Below, one piece after another: positions 33,745 through 42,521 of a stretch of 64,000 bases of DNA. The stretch spans positions 389,017 through 453,016 of the forward strand of contig NZ_JAQQTE010000004.1 in NCBI RefSeq assembly GCF_028561565.1. The letters run 5' to 3'. Every line of letters begins with the position of its first letter. The stretch's first letter is position 1. This stretch comes from Gilvibacter sediminis. Lineage in GTDB: Bacteria; Bacteroidota; Bacteroidia; Flavobacteriales; Flavobacteriaceae. Made by a program: the position numbers and the translations under genes. The notes under the pieces are model-generated. The model worked only from the letters and a program-made list of their open reading frames with translations. It had not been told where the DNA came from and did no database searches.

Positions 33745-34658
33745 TATTTATAAGGATATATCAAAAGTGAAACGAGCCCAAGTACCATGGTGATCTTCAA
33801 AAGCAAAGAAAGAAAACGGTAATCCTCTCTAGAGTCGGCAGACCAGCTTTTAATGCAGAACAGCAATAGTGGTGCGCCCAGAGCTATGAAGAAGTAGGCC
33901 AACATCAACTCAGAATACAAAAAGTTGGAATAGCCATAGTACAATACAGCGGTTAGGGTAAAGACCCCTAAGGCAAACACAACCATAGTGCTGCGCTCGC
34001 GACCAATGGCAATAGGTAAGGAGTTCACGCCAAAGTTCTTATCGCCATTAATATCAATGATGTCTTTAACGATCTCTCGGATAAAATTCAGCACAAAAGC
34101 AAAAACGGCATAGTGCAAAAGCAATCCCATGACCTGTAATTGCAAGTCTTGATTCGCTGGATGTGCTACAGGTGCCAAATCAAAAACACCGACAATCAAA
34201 ACCACAAAGGCAGTGAGTAGGGCTACTAAGAAGTTTCCGGCCAGCAGTACTTTTTTCAATGAAGTTGCGTAGAAGTAGAGCAGTACAGAAACCAAGACAA
34301 AAAGGGCAGCAAAGTTCGCCTTATCAATGGCATAGGCTACATAAAAGCCAATAGCCACGCCAAGAACGTTTAAGGCAATATAAAAATTAAAGGCCCATTT
34401 CTCGGAGATCTTTGAGCCAATTAGCGCTTTGTCGGGCCTGTTGATCTGATCAATGCCATGATCTTCAATATCATTGATGACATAGCCGCCTGCAGCAATT
34501 AAGGTGGTGGCGAGGATCAAAAGGATAAAGTTGATTGTACTTAGTGCTTCACTAACGCCAAAACTGGGAAAGAAAGCCCATTTGATCACTGCTTGGGTCG
34601 CAATGATGATCAACAGATTCTTCCAGCGGATTAATTGCAACAATGCGCCTACACCCAT
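33744..34658 (-). CDS. UbiA-family prenyltransferase (geranylgeranylglycerol-phosphate geranylgeranyltransferase-like)
   Basis: Integral membrane enzyme of 304 aa with about nine helices. The first Asp-rich motif NDIEDHGID (about residues 62-70) and the second DIIDINGDKNFG (about 196-207) bind prenyl diphosphate through magnesium. Flavobacterial members of this group are commonly annotated as geranylgeranylglycerol-phosphate geranylgeranyltransferase because of similarity to archaeal enzymes; true acceptor is not known from sequence. It overlaps the upstream kdsC-type gene by ten bases. Confidence 0.88.
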   Translation of the reverse strand: MGVGALLQLIRWKNLLIIIATQAVIKWAFFPSFGVSEALSTINFILLILATTLIAAGGYVINDIEDHGIDQINRPDKALIGSKISEKWAFNFYIALNVLGVAIGFYVAYAIDKANFAALFVLVSVLLYFYATSLKKVLLAGNFLVALLTAFVVLIVGVFDLAPVAHPANQDLQLQVMGLLLHYAVFAFVLNFIREIVKDIIDINGDKNFGVNSLPIAIGRERSTMVVFALGVFTLTAVLYYGYSNFLYSELMLAYFFIALGAPLLLFCIKSWSADSREDYRFLSLLLKITMVLGLVSLLIYPYK

Positions 34659-35146
34659 TTTGCGTGAACTTTTAAAACCTGTTCAATTAAATCTCTGGCA
34701 CAACCTTCACCGCCGCGTTTGTGAGAGATATACGCAGAGCTTGCCTTAACCTCTGGGACTGCATCCTGCGGGCAAGTAGCTAAGCCTACGGCTCGCAGTA
34801 CAGGAATATCTGGAATATCATCTCCCATATAAGCGATCTCATCTGGACTAACATCGTGCTCTTGGCAATAGGCTTCTAAGAACTGTGTTTTTTGGTGTGC
34901 TCCCAGATATACTTGTTTGATTCCCAAACCTTCTAAACGGGTGCGTACGCCTTCATTGGTGCCACCGGAGATGATGGCTACATTAAACCCCATGTCTACT
35001 GCGTATTTTAAAGCAAATCCATCTTTAATGTTCATGCTTCGAAGCAGTGCTCCGTCTGTCGTGACAAGGACTTTTCCATCAGTCAATACACCGTCCACAT
35101 CAAAGATAAAGGTGGTGATCTGGGCTAATTTGGTTTTGTAACTCAT
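34649..35146 (-). CDS. KdsC-type HAD phosphatase
   Basis: Cytoplasmic C0-type HAD hydrolase of 165 aa, similar to 3-deoxy-D-manno-octulosonate 8-phosphate phosphatase. Catalytic DVDGVLTDG (residues 15-23), motif II IISGG (about 58-62), Lys in the HQKTQFLE region (about 84) and motif III YMGDDIPDIPVL (about 105-116) are intact, followed by the KdsC-like ISHKRGGEGCARDLIEQ end. Role in Kdo synthesis for lipopolysaccharide is likely though other sugar phosphates are possible. Overlaps DUF2520 gene by four bases (ATGA). Confidence 0.92.
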   Translation of the reverse strand: MSYKTKLAQITTFIFDVDGVLTDGKVLVTTDGALLRSMNIKDGFALKYAVDMGFNVAIISGGTNEGVRTRLEGLGIKQVYLGAHQKTQFLEAYCQEHDVSPDEIAYMGDDIPDIPVLRAVGLATCPQDAVPEVKASSAYISHKRGGEGCARDLIEQVLKVHAKWV

Positions 35147-35892
35147 GTATTTTGAGAGTTTTGTATGGCTTGGGTTAATAGGGTATAAAGCTCTTTATTG
35201 GCTTCTGATTGTATGCTCAGATGCGCATCAATAATGCCTTGATCTCCGCGTTTAGCAGGTCCTGTTTGCACCTCTGTTGGGCGATTGTCCATGACTTTTT
35301 TGGCGGTCTCTAAAATAAGCGGATGTAAAAGATCAAACGGCAGTTCGCGGTCTTCCAAGATTTCATGGGCAGTTTGATACAATTGATTCACAAAGTTATT
35401 GACGTAAACAGCCGCTAAATGCAGGTATTTTCTATCCTTGCTATTCATACGTACCACACGTGTGGTCAACAGTCCACAGAAACGCTCTAAAAGTTCATAA
35501 TCTTCTTCACACTCAGCTTCCAAACAAAAAGGAATGCTTTCAAAGACAACTGTTCTGGTCTTGCTGAAAGTCTGAAGCGGATAACAAACAGCCTTTCTTT
35601 TACCTTTTATTGCGTTTAAGGTTTGTGCGCCAGAAGTATGGGCCAAAAGGCCGTGTTTTTCCTGTAGTTTTTTAGAAACTGCTTCTATGGCGTCATCACT
35701 AACAGCGATAATAGTAAGGTCTGCAGCGGGTAGCGTTTTTGGATCTGTAGTGGTCAAATCGGCGTCGAAACTCGCTAAGGTCTCTGGGTTTCTGCCCAGT
35801 ACACCAACCAGCTGAATCTCTTCCAAATTCAGGATGGATTCATACAAATGATGGGCGAGGTTTCCGCTGCCTACAAGAGCCAGTTTTATCAT
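35143..35892 (-). CDS. Rossmann-like and DUF2520 domain protein
   Basis: Cytoplasmic NAD(P)-binding protein of 249 aa. Starts with a Rossmann motif LALVGSGNLAHHLYES (residues 4-19), then ADLTIIAVSDDAIEAV; the C-terminal DUF2520 half has KYLHLAAVYVNNFVNQLYQTAHEIL and LLHPLILETAKKVMD, resembling the dimerisation domain of 6-phosphogluconate or ketopantoate reductases. Likely a dehydrogenase with unknown substrate. First gene of a four-gene operon whose members all overlap. Confidence 0.92.
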   Translation of the reverse strand: MIKLALVGSGNLAHHLYESILNLEEIQLVGVLGRNPETLASFDADLTTTDPKTLPAADLTIIAVSDDAIEAVSKKLQEKHGLLAHTSGAQTLNAIKGKRKAVCYPLQTFSKTRTVVFESIPFCLEAECEEDYELLERFCGLLTTRVVRMNSKDRKYLHLAAVYVNNFVNQLYQTAHEILEDRELPFDLLHPLILETAKKVMDNRPTEVQTGPAKRGDQGIIDAHLSIQSEANKELYTLLTQAIQNSQNT

Positions 35893-36018
35893 AAAAACGA
35901 AGGTAAGGAAATTTTGCTGGTAGCGGAGCGATTAAACAAAATTGCTCTTCTGTTTTTCAATGCTAAAACTTCTTGTGAATTCCCCTGTTTTGAGCTCAAT
36001 TTTTTGGTGCTTGTTTCG

Positions 36019-36026
36019 TAAATTTG
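36019..36026 (+). promoter_or_regulatory. -7 promoter element for the CcsBA gene
   Basis: TAAATTTG matches TAnnTTTG. It includes the in-frame TTG at 36024, which therefore cannot be the initiator; ATG 36042 follows after a short leader. Confidence 0.65.
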
Positions 36027-36041
36027 CATCAAAATTGCGGA

Positions 36042-39000
36042 ATGCAAAACAAGCTGCTCTCTATCCTCTTTTCAACGCGATTAACTGCGGTACTCTTTAT
36101 CGTTTTTGCTGCAGCCATGGCAGTAGGTACGTTCTTAGATGCCTCTCAGACCACATCGCCCACACCTTTCACCAATCATTATATCTACAAAGCCTGGTGG
36201 TTTGAAGCCATAATGGCCTTGTTTATGATCAATTTCATTGGGAATATTAAGCGTTACAGACTGGACAAACGAGAGAACTGGGCAACGCTCTTGTTGCACC
36301 TTTCTTTTATTCTGATCTTGTTCGGAGCCTTCGTTACCCGATACATTGGTTATGAAGGTGTGATGCGTATTCGCGAGGGAGAGACAGAAAACACCATGCT
36401 TAGTGCAGAGGTGTATTTAAAGGTTTTTATTGATGGCGACTCTATTGTTGACGGCATGAAACAGCGTCGCAACCTGCAACCGCGTCAAGTGAATTTTTCA
36501 GAGCGACTTGTAGACAAATACAAAGGAGATGAGATCCTCAGCACAGATTATAACGGACAAGAGGTCAGTTTTAAGTTTTTAGACTATATCTCTGGAGCCA
36601 AGGAAGACCTGATCCCTGGAGACGAGGGAGCGCAGTATTTGAAGTTGGTGGAAGCCAATGACGGGAATCGGCACGAGCATTGGTTAGCCGATGGAACGGT
36701 TACTCAAGTACACTCGTTGGCCTTTGCTTTCAATAAGCCAACTACCGGAGCCATTAATATCTTTTATAGCGAGGACAAGGGATTTGAGATCTCAACCCCA
36801 TTGGAAGGAACCTATCTCAGGATGGCAGATCAGCAGCAAGGTGCTGTAGTAGCCGATAGCGTGCAGCAGCTGCAACTCAGATCACTTTACCAAATTGCGG
36901 GGAATCAGTTTGTATTCCCAGAAGGTTTGACGCAAGGAAAATACGGAATAGTGAAAGCGCCTAAGGAAGAGCAAAGTCAAGTAGACGCTTTATTCTTAGA
37001 AGTAACTTCTGGAGGGGAGACCAAGCCTTTGACTTTGATTGGTGGAAAAGGGAACGTGCCGGACGTGGAATTAACCAACGTTGGCGGTTTGGAGATCTAT
37101 TCCAGCTATGGTGCCAAAGAACTGGAGTTGCCCTTTAGTTTGACCCTAAACGACTTTATTGCGGATAAATATCCAGGAACCGAATCTGCGTATAGCGCCT
37201 TTAAAAGTAAACTCACGGTCAATCCAGAGTCTGGTGATTCTTTTGATTACGACATTTATATGAACCACGTTTTGGATCAAGGCGGTTACCGTTTCTTTCA
37301 AGCTTCTTTTGATGCCGATGAAAAGGGCACCATCTTGAGTGTCAATCACGATTTTTGGGGAACCTGGATCACCTATATCGGTTATTTCTTATTGTATTTA
37401 GGATTGATGTTGATCCTTTTTGATCGCAGAACCCGTTTCGGCAAACTCAAACAAATGTTAGAAAAGGTGAAAACCAAAAAGGCCGCTTTGATGATTGCTG
37501 CATTGATTGGTACCGCTGGATTTGCGCAAGATTCTCATAACTCCGGCTTGTCAACAGAGGACATAAATGCGCAGATCGTGGAAATGGCCGTAGATAAAGA
37601 ACACGCAGGCAAGTTTGGCCGTTTGATCATTCAGGACAATGGCCGCATGAAGCCTATCAATACCTTCTCATCGGAATTACTGAGAAAGATCAGCCGCAGT
37701 GATAGCTACGCTGGGCTAACGGCAGATCAGGTGTTCTTGTCCATGAGCCAACATCCGCAATTGTGGATAGATGTGCCCATCATTTATTTGCCAAGAGGAA
37801 ACGACAGTATTCGTAAGATCATTGGAGTACCCAAAGACGTCAAAGCAATTTCGCTTTTAGACATAGTAGATGAGCAGGGGAATAACAAATTGGATCCCTA
37901 TTTGACAGAGGCTACCAGAAAGAACAATCCCAACAAGTTTGAAAAGGATTTCATCAAAGTATACGAACACGTTTATCTTCTCAACCAGGCCCTTACGGGA
38001 AGCATCCTAAAGATATTCCCAGTACCGGGTGATCTCAATAATACTTGGGAATCCACGTTGGCGATTCGCACACGCATGAAGACCAAAGACGATTCCATCA
38101 AAGGACAGCTCTTGCCCGTATATCTGCAAACCCTACGTGACGCCCGTTCTGACGGTAACTATGAAAATGCAGACAAGCTTTTGGAAGCCATCACGGTCTA
38201 CCAAAAGAACAACGGGAGTGAGGTATATCCTTCAGATCAAAAGATCGACGCAGAGATCGCCTACAATCGAGCAGACATCTTCAACCGCTTGTACAAGTAT
38301 TTTGCGATGATCGGTTTGATCATGTTTATCATGATCATCTGGCAGATCTTTAACGAAAAGAAATTCTTAAAAGGAGCCATAAACGTTTGTCGCGTCATTA
38401 TTTGGGTCTTCTTTGCCCTAATGACCTTAGGACTGGCTGCTCGCTGGTATATCAGTGGTCACGCGCCTTGGAGTGATGCCTATGAGTCTGTCATATATGT
38501 AGCTTGGGCGACAGTCTTCTTTGGATTGGCCTTTGGTAGAAAGTCGGTGCTTACTGTGGCTTCTACAGCTTTTGTGGCATCCATCATTTTATGGGTGGCA
38601 CATGAGAACTGGTTAGACCCTTCAATTGCCAACTTGCAACCGGTGTTGGATTCTTATTGGCTGATGATACACGTAGCGGTGATCGTAGCGAGTTATGGGC
38701 CGTTCACCCTTGGAATGATCCTAGGTATTGCTGCACTACTGCTTATGTTACTTACTACCAAAAAGAACAAAGAGCGCATGAAGCTCAATATAGAAGAGAT
38801 CACCATCATTAATGAATTGGCCTTAACAGTCGGTTTAGTGATGTTGACCATTGGGAACTTCCTCGGTGGGCAATGGGCCAATGAGAGTTGGGGCCGTTAT
38901 TGGGGTTGGGACCCTAAAGAGACTTGGGCCTTGATCAGTATTATGATCTACGCCTTTGTGATCCACATGCGATTGGTTCCTGGACTGCGCGGACGTTGGA

Positions 39001-39209
39001 CCTTTAATTTCGCTGCTGTCATCGCATATGCATCCATTATGATGACCTATTTTGGGGTGAATTTTTACTTGACAGGATTACACTCGTACGCCAGTGGAGA
39101 CAAACCGATCACTCCGGGCTTTGTTTATTACACCCTAGGTTTTGTTGCGATCTTGAGCACATTGGCTTGGATCCAATACAAGAAACACTATAAAAAAGCA
39201 AAGGCCTGA
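36042..39209 (+). CDS. ccsBA: CcsBA-type cytochrome c biogenesis fusion (ResB-CcsA)
   Basis: Membrane protein of 1055 aa that exports haem and attaches it to apocytochrome c (System II). The N-terminal ResB/CcsB part has four helices around a large periplasmic domain (about residues 70-440; RVREGE-like IRIREGETENTML near the start). A linker follows with a hydrophobic segment ending GFAQ (about 480-495) and a long periplasmic stretch. The CcsA part (about 750-1055) carries ISGHAPWSDAYESVIYVAW and the tryptophan-rich haem motif WGRYWGWDPKETWALIS (about 949-965), plus conserved His residues in VIHMRLVP. The fused arrangement with the long middle domain is usual in Bacteroidota. A hairpin overlaps the stop. 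Confidence 0.95.
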   Translation: MQNKLLSILFSTRLTAVLFIVFAAAMAVGTFLDASQTTSPTPFTNHYIYKAWWFEAIMALFMINFIGNIKRYRLDKRENWATLLLHLSFILILFGAFVTRYIGYEGVMRIREGETENTMLSAEVYLKVFIDGDSIVDGMKQRRNLQPRQVNFSERLVDKYKGDEILSTDYNGQEVSFKFLDYISGAKEDLIPGDEGAQYLKLVEANDGNRHEHWLADGTVTQVHSLAFAFNKPTTGAINIFYSEDKGFEISTPLEGTYLRMADQQQGAVVADSVQQLQLRSLYQIAGNQFVFPEGLTQGKYGIVKAPKEEQSQVDALFLEVTSGGETKPLTLIGGKGNVPDVELTNVGGLEIYSSYGAKELELPFSLTLNDFIADKYPGTESAYSAFKSKLTVNPESGDSFDYDIYMNHVLDQGGYRFFQASFDADEKGTILSVNHDFWGTWITYIGYFLLYLGLMLILFDRRTRFGKLKQMLEKVKTKKAALMIAALIGTAGFAQDSHNSGLSTEDINAQIVEMAVDKEHAGKFGRLIIQDNGRMKPINTFSSELLRKISRSDSYAGLTADQVFLSMSQHPQLWIDVPIIYLPRGNDSIRKIIGVPKDVKAISLLDIVDEQGNNKLDPYLTEATRKNNPNKFEKDFIKVYEHVYLLNQALTGSILKIFPVPGDLNNTWESTLAIRTRMKTKDDSIKGQLLPVYLQTLRDARSDGNYENADKLLEAITVYQKNNGSEVYPSDQKIDAEIAYNRADIFNRLYKYFAMIGLIMFIMIIWQIFNEKKFLKGAINVCRVIIWVFFALMTLGLAARWYISGHAPWSDAYESVIYVAWATVFFGLAFGRKSVLTVASTAFVASIILWVAHENWLDPSIANLQPVLDSYWLMIHVAVIVASYGPFTLGMILGIAALLLMLLTTKKNKERMKLNIEEITIINELALTVGLVMLTIGNFLGGQWANESWGRYWGWDPKETWALISIMIYAFVIHMRLVPGLRGRWTFNFAAVIAYASIMMTYFGVNFYLTGLHSYASGDKPITPGFVYYTLGFVAILSTLAWIQYKKHYKKAKA

Positions 39210-39231
39210 CGCTTTAAAACGCACAGGCCTT
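39201..39231 (+). terminator. Probable terminator overlapping the ccsBA stop
   Basis: Inverted repeat AAGGCCTG / CAGGCCTT with a 15-base loop; the left arm is inside the last codons. There is no good T-run, so activity is uncertain. Confidence 0.45.
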
Positions 39232-39252
39232 ATACTTCGCTAAGTTAGCCGT

Positions 39253-40629
39253 CTAGTTATAGATATAGTCTGGTTGCTGATCCAACATACGATAGTCGTC
39301 TTGGATTTGTTCAGCGATTTCAAGTTTGCGATACAAAGTAAGTGTCATGCGCTCGACCTCACGTTCGCTTAGGTTAAGTATTCTTGCGATCTTATGATTC
39401 TCCTTTCCTTCTGATACGTATTGTAACAAACGGGTTTCTGTGGCATCTAGATCGTAGTGATCAATAAGGTTCTCCATATAAGCTTCTTCTGAATCTACGT
39501 CGGCAAGTGCAATACCGCGTGAAAGCGATTCAATACGCTTCAAGTAAATACGCATCTCTGTACTCATGAGTTCTTTCTCCTCTTTAATAGAGCGCATTCT
39601 GTACATAATGGCGTAGCTCAAGACGAGCATTTCAAAAACGCTACCGATCTTAAGGTGTACTGCTTGAATGTTCAAGAAGTTCAACCCCAAGGATTTTAAG
39701 AGGTAGAAATCCGTCGCCATAACGAATAATAAACTGTAGGAAACCACAAAGATTCGGGCATATAATCCTGCGTTCCACAAGCGAACTCCGGTTACTAAAT
39801 AGGTGAGGGCCACTGCAAAGAGCATGATCTGACCTACGGTGGCGTAACTGTATTCGCCGAATCCCCAATACAATCCAAAGGACAGTCCAGCAACGCCAAG
39901 TAAGGCTAATGTAAACCACTTGAGTCTTGGGAAGTGCTGAGAACTACGTAAAAACTGGCAAGAAAAAGCCGCTCCCATAAATCCAACACTCAGTTGAAGG
40001 ATAGGCTCTAAATATAAATTGATAAAGCTTCCGGTGATTCCAAATAGGTTGAAGAGGCCATCCGTAAAGGCATAGGCCAAACCAACTGTGACCAAAAACC
40101 CGGCATACTTTAAAAATACCTTTTCATCAAAAAGGACAAAACACATCAAGTTGATCAATACCACCATGATCGCAAAACCGTAGTACAATCCTAATTGAAA
40201 TAGGGTCTTTTGGGTTTCAGCGTCGTAGATAGCCTCAGAAGTAAGTTCCATAGGAACCTGTGCTTCCTGATTCAGTTTGACCTTTAAGAATAGGGGATAG
40301 TTGGTTGCTTCACTGAGCTTGTAAGTTGTAAAGCGAGTAAAACCTTCCTGACCAATGTTCAAACCGCGGCTGTTATAAAGCGTCGCATCATAAACGTGGG
40401 GACTAGGAAGTGTCAATACCTGATTGTGGGTGTTAGATCCGAAGATCTTAAACCAATACGTTCCATTGTTCAATCCGAAGTTCTCTAAGCCGTATGGGGA
40501 ATAATCGGCAACGGAGGCAGACTTGAAGTCTAGCTTCTCTGGAGAATCCTGCATATAGCGCACCTGCTGTTGACCAAGGGCATTGAAGGTCAGGCAAAGC
40601 AGGAGGCCTAAAATAAAGCTCCTGTACAT
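39253..40629 (-). CDS. Membrane-bound 7TMR-DISM sensor with LuxR-type DNA-binding domain
   Basis: One-component sensor-regulator of 458 aa. Signal peptide (about 1-19, NALGQ), a periplasmic beta domain of 7TMR-DISM extracellular type (about 20-150, YWFKIFGSNTHNQVLTLPSP), seven membrane helices (about 160-350), a short cytoplasmic coiled coil (RMRSIKEEKELMSTEMRIYL) and a C-terminal LuxR-type helix-turn-helix (LDATETRLLQYVSEGKENHKIARILNLSEREVERMTL region, about 395-440). Kinase and receiver domains are absent, so signal and DNA binding are in one polypeptide. ATG 40629 is preferred to the upstream TTG. Its upstream region holds the same tandem motif as the giant T9SS genes, suggesting autoregulation and a shared regulon. 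Confidence 0.9.
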   Translation of the reverse strand: MYRSFILGLLLCLTFNALGQQQVRYMQDSPEKLDFKSASVADYSPYGLENFGLNNGTYWFKIFGSNTHNQVLTLPSPHVYDATLYNSRGLNIGQEGFTRFTTYKLSEATNYPLFLKVKLNQEAQVPMELTSEAIYDAETQKTLFQLGLYYGFAIMVVLINLMCFVLFDEKVFLKYAGFLVTVGLAYAFTDGLFNLFGITGSFINLYLEPILQLSVGFMGAAFSCQFLRSSQHFPRLKWFTLALLGVAGLSFGLYWGFGEYSYATVGQIMLFAVALTYLVTGVRLWNAGLYARIFVVSYSLLFVMATDFYLLKSLGLNFLNIQAVHLKIGSVFEMLVLSYAIMYRMRSIKEEKELMSTEMRIYLKRIESLSRGIALADVDSEEAYMENLIDHYDLDATETRLLQYVSEGKENHKIARILNLSEREVERMTLTLYRKLEIAEQIQDDYRMLDQQPDYIYN

Positions 40630-40676
40630 AAGTATATCAATCAATTTGGGACTCGAAAGATATAAAAAACCTTCAT

Positions 40677-40715
40677 TGACCGATAAAATAATGCACTTTA
40701 TCGATAAAAAATGTG
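40677..40715. promoter_or_regulatory. Tandem candidate operator upstream of the 7TM-LuxR gene
   Basis: Two 19-20 bp units, GACCGATAAAATAATGCAC and TTTATCGATAAAAAATGTG, resembling the units at 7061-7100 (TCG, two bases, A-run, ATGTG). They lie just upstream of a near-consensus -7 element (minus strand TATCTTTC, 40655-40662). Confidence 0.5.
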
Positions 40716-40770
40716 AAAAAAAGTAAGATTAGGTGTAAATTCCTACAAATGGAATTAGCAATCCTACAAG

Positions 40771-42162
40771 TTAGTGCCCAACCATGTCTTCTGGGCGCAC
40801 CCAAGCGTCAAATTCTTCTGCCGTGAGGTATCCTAAACGTACCGCTTCTTCTTTTAAAGTAGTTCCGTTGGCGTGAGCAGCTCCAGCAATCTCCGCAGCT
40901 TTATAATAACCGATCTTAGTATTAAGCGCGGTCACTAACATTAAAGAGTTGTTGAGCATCTTGTCAATTACTTGACGGTTGGGTTCAACACCACGCGCAC
41001 AATTCAAGTCAAAGGAAACACAGGCATCTCCGATCAACTGTGCAGATTCCAAAATGTTTGCGGCCATAACCGGTTTAAAAACATTGAGCTCGTAATGTCC
41101 TTGCATTCCACCAACAGCAATCGCTACATCATTACCCATTACTTGTGCACAAACCATGGTCAAGGCTTCACATTGGGTTGGGTTCACTTTTCCGGGCATG
41201 ATAGAAGACCCAGGCTCATTCGCTGGAATGGTGATCTCTCCAATACCCGAACGCGGTCCACTGGCCAACAAACGGATATCATTAGCGATCTTGTTCAAGG
41301 AAACGGCCAATTGCTTTAATGCACCGTGAGTTTCAATGATAGCATCATGAGCGGCCAATGCTTCAAACTTATTCTGAGCACTTACTAGCGGGAGCTGTGT
41401 GAATTCGGCAATGTACTCTGCTACGCGTTTTGCATAGCCTTTTGGGGTATTGATTCCTGTACCTACGGCAGTTCCTCCTAAGGCCAGTTCACTCAAGTGA
41501 TCTAAGGTATTCTTCAAAGCAGCGATACCGTGGTCTAGTTGAGAGACATAACCGCTAAACTCTTGTCCAAGAGTAAGCGGAGTTGCATCCATCAAGTGGG
41601 TTCTACCAATTTTAACTACGTCTTTAAAGGCCTCTGATTTCTCACGCAAAGTGTCGCGCAACTGTTCTACCCCTGGAATTGTAGTTTCTACCACCTTTTT
41701 ATAGGCGGCAATGTGCATACCAGTAGGGAAGGTATCGTTAGAGGACTGTGATTTATTCACATCGTCATTGGGTTGTAAGGTCTTTTCACCTTCACCAATG
41801 GTTTTTCCAGCCAACTGATGTGCGCGGTTCGCGATCACCTCGTTGACATTCATATTACTTTGAGTACCGCTACCCGTCTGCCAAATAACCAGCGGGAACT
41901 GATCGTCGTGCTTTCCTTCAAGGATCTCATCACAAACGGCTCCAATAAGGTCGCGTTTTTCAACAGCTAGGACTCCCAATTCACAGTTGGTGTAGGCCGC
42001 AGCTTTTTTCAAATAAGCAAAACCGTAAACGATCTCCAAAGGCATGGAGGCAGGTCTTCCTATTTTGAAGTTGTTTCTAGAGCGTTCGGTTTGTGCGCCC
42101 CAAAGCTTGTCTGCAGGTACTTTAACTTCTCCTAAAGTGTCTTTTTCTATGCGGTATTCCAT
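40771..42162 (-). CDS. fumC: Fumarate hydratase, class II
   Basis: TCA cycle enzyme interconverting fumarate and malate; 463 aa, the usual length. Starts [28 protein letters not shown]. Active-site regions: [17 protein letters not shown] (about residues 94-110), the TH-containing [16 protein letters not shown] (about 180-195), and the fumarase/aspartase signature [16 protein letters not shown] (about 312-327). ATG 42162 is chosen over an upstream in-frame ATG at 42204 because the promoter -7 element lies between them. Its promoter diverges from that of the 54-aa gene. Confidence 0.97.
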   Translation of the reverse strand: MEYRIEKDTLGEVKVPADKLWGAQTERSRNNFKIGRPASMPLEIVYGFAYLKKAAAYTNCELGVLAVEKRDLIGAVCDEILEGKHDDQFPLVIWQTGSGTQSNMNVNEVIANRAHQLAGKTIGEGEKTLQPNDDVNKSQSSNDTFPTGMHIAAYKKVVETTIPGVEQLRDTLREKSEAFKDVVKIGRTHLMDATPLTLGQEFSGYVSQLDHGIAALKNTLDHLSELALGGTAVGTGINTPKGYAKRVAEYIAEFTQLPLVSAQNKFEALAAHDAIIETHGALKQLAVSLNKIANDIRLLASGPRSGIGEITIPANEPGSSIMPGKVNPTQCEALTMVCAQVMGNDVAIAVGGMQGHYELNVFKPVMAANILESAQLIGDACVSFDLNCARGVEPNRQVIDKMLNNSLMLVTALNTKIGYYKAAEIAGAAHANGTTLKEEAVRLGYLTAEEFDAWVRPEDMVGH

Positions 42163-42181
42163 GGTTGTAATTTTATCATTG

Positions 42182-42189
42182 CAAAGGTA
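42182..42189 (-). promoter_or_regulatory. -7 promoter element for fumC
   Basis: TACCTTTG on the minus strand, exact TAnnTTTG match, 19 bases upstream of ATG 42162. This shows the open frame further upstream is not coding. Confidence 0.65.
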
Positions 42190-42268
42190 AATATTGAGGT
42201 GCAAAAGTGCCCCTTAAGGAGGGGATAAATTTTTTTTACTGAGGAGAATAATTTTTTAGATTTTCATT

Positions 42269-42276
42269 TATCTTTG
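42269..42276 (+). promoter_or_regulatory. -7 promoter element for the 54-aa membrane protein
   Basis: TATCTTTG, exact TAnnTTTG match, 23 bases upstream of ATG 42300, preceded by a T-rich -33 region. Confidence 0.65.
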
Positions 42277-42299
42277 CAGCATACTAAAAATAGTTACCC

Positions 42300-42464
42300 A
42301 TGTTCGAATTTGACCAATATCTAGGATTTTTAGCATTCTTAACCATCTTGACCATCGGTTTTTGGTTGATGATCTTTTTGATCAGCATCATTCCTTACTG
42401 GATTGGGGGAGCATTAATGGAGAAAATGAAAATGAAGCGCGACGCTAAAAAAGCGCAGCAATAA
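42300..42464 (+). CDS. 54-aa membrane protein
   Basis: Small unrecognised protein starting MFEFDQYLGFLAFLTILTIG. It has a hydrophobic region of about 30 residues (residues 8-38, ending SIIPYWIGGALM), long enough for one helix or a tight hairpin, followed by a basic tail (EKMKMKRDAKKAQQ). It has its own -7 promoter match upstream and a strong terminator right downstream, both supporting a real single-gene transcript. Function unknown; it is not obviously linked to fumC or the TonB receptor that flank it. Confidence 0.8.
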   Translation: MFEFDQYLGFLAFLTILTIGFWLMIFLISIIPYWIGGALMEKMKMKRDAKKAQQ

Positions 42465-42488
42465 AGCATTCATTTAGAGATAAAAAAA

Positions 42489-42510
42489 AGAGCGGTCAAC
42501 TGACCGCTCT
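42489..42510. terminator. Bidirectional terminator between the 54-aa gene and the TonB receptor gene
   Basis: Perfect stem AGAGCGGTCA / TGACCGCTCT with a 2-base centre (AC), A-run before and T-run after. Confidence 0.9.
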
Positions 42511-42521
42511 TTTTTTATGTC

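Noticed and set aside
42163-42204. Upstream ATG (42204) for fumC
   Set aside because: The fumC -7 promoter element lies between it and ATG 42162; the extra 14 residues are not found in fumarases as I know them.
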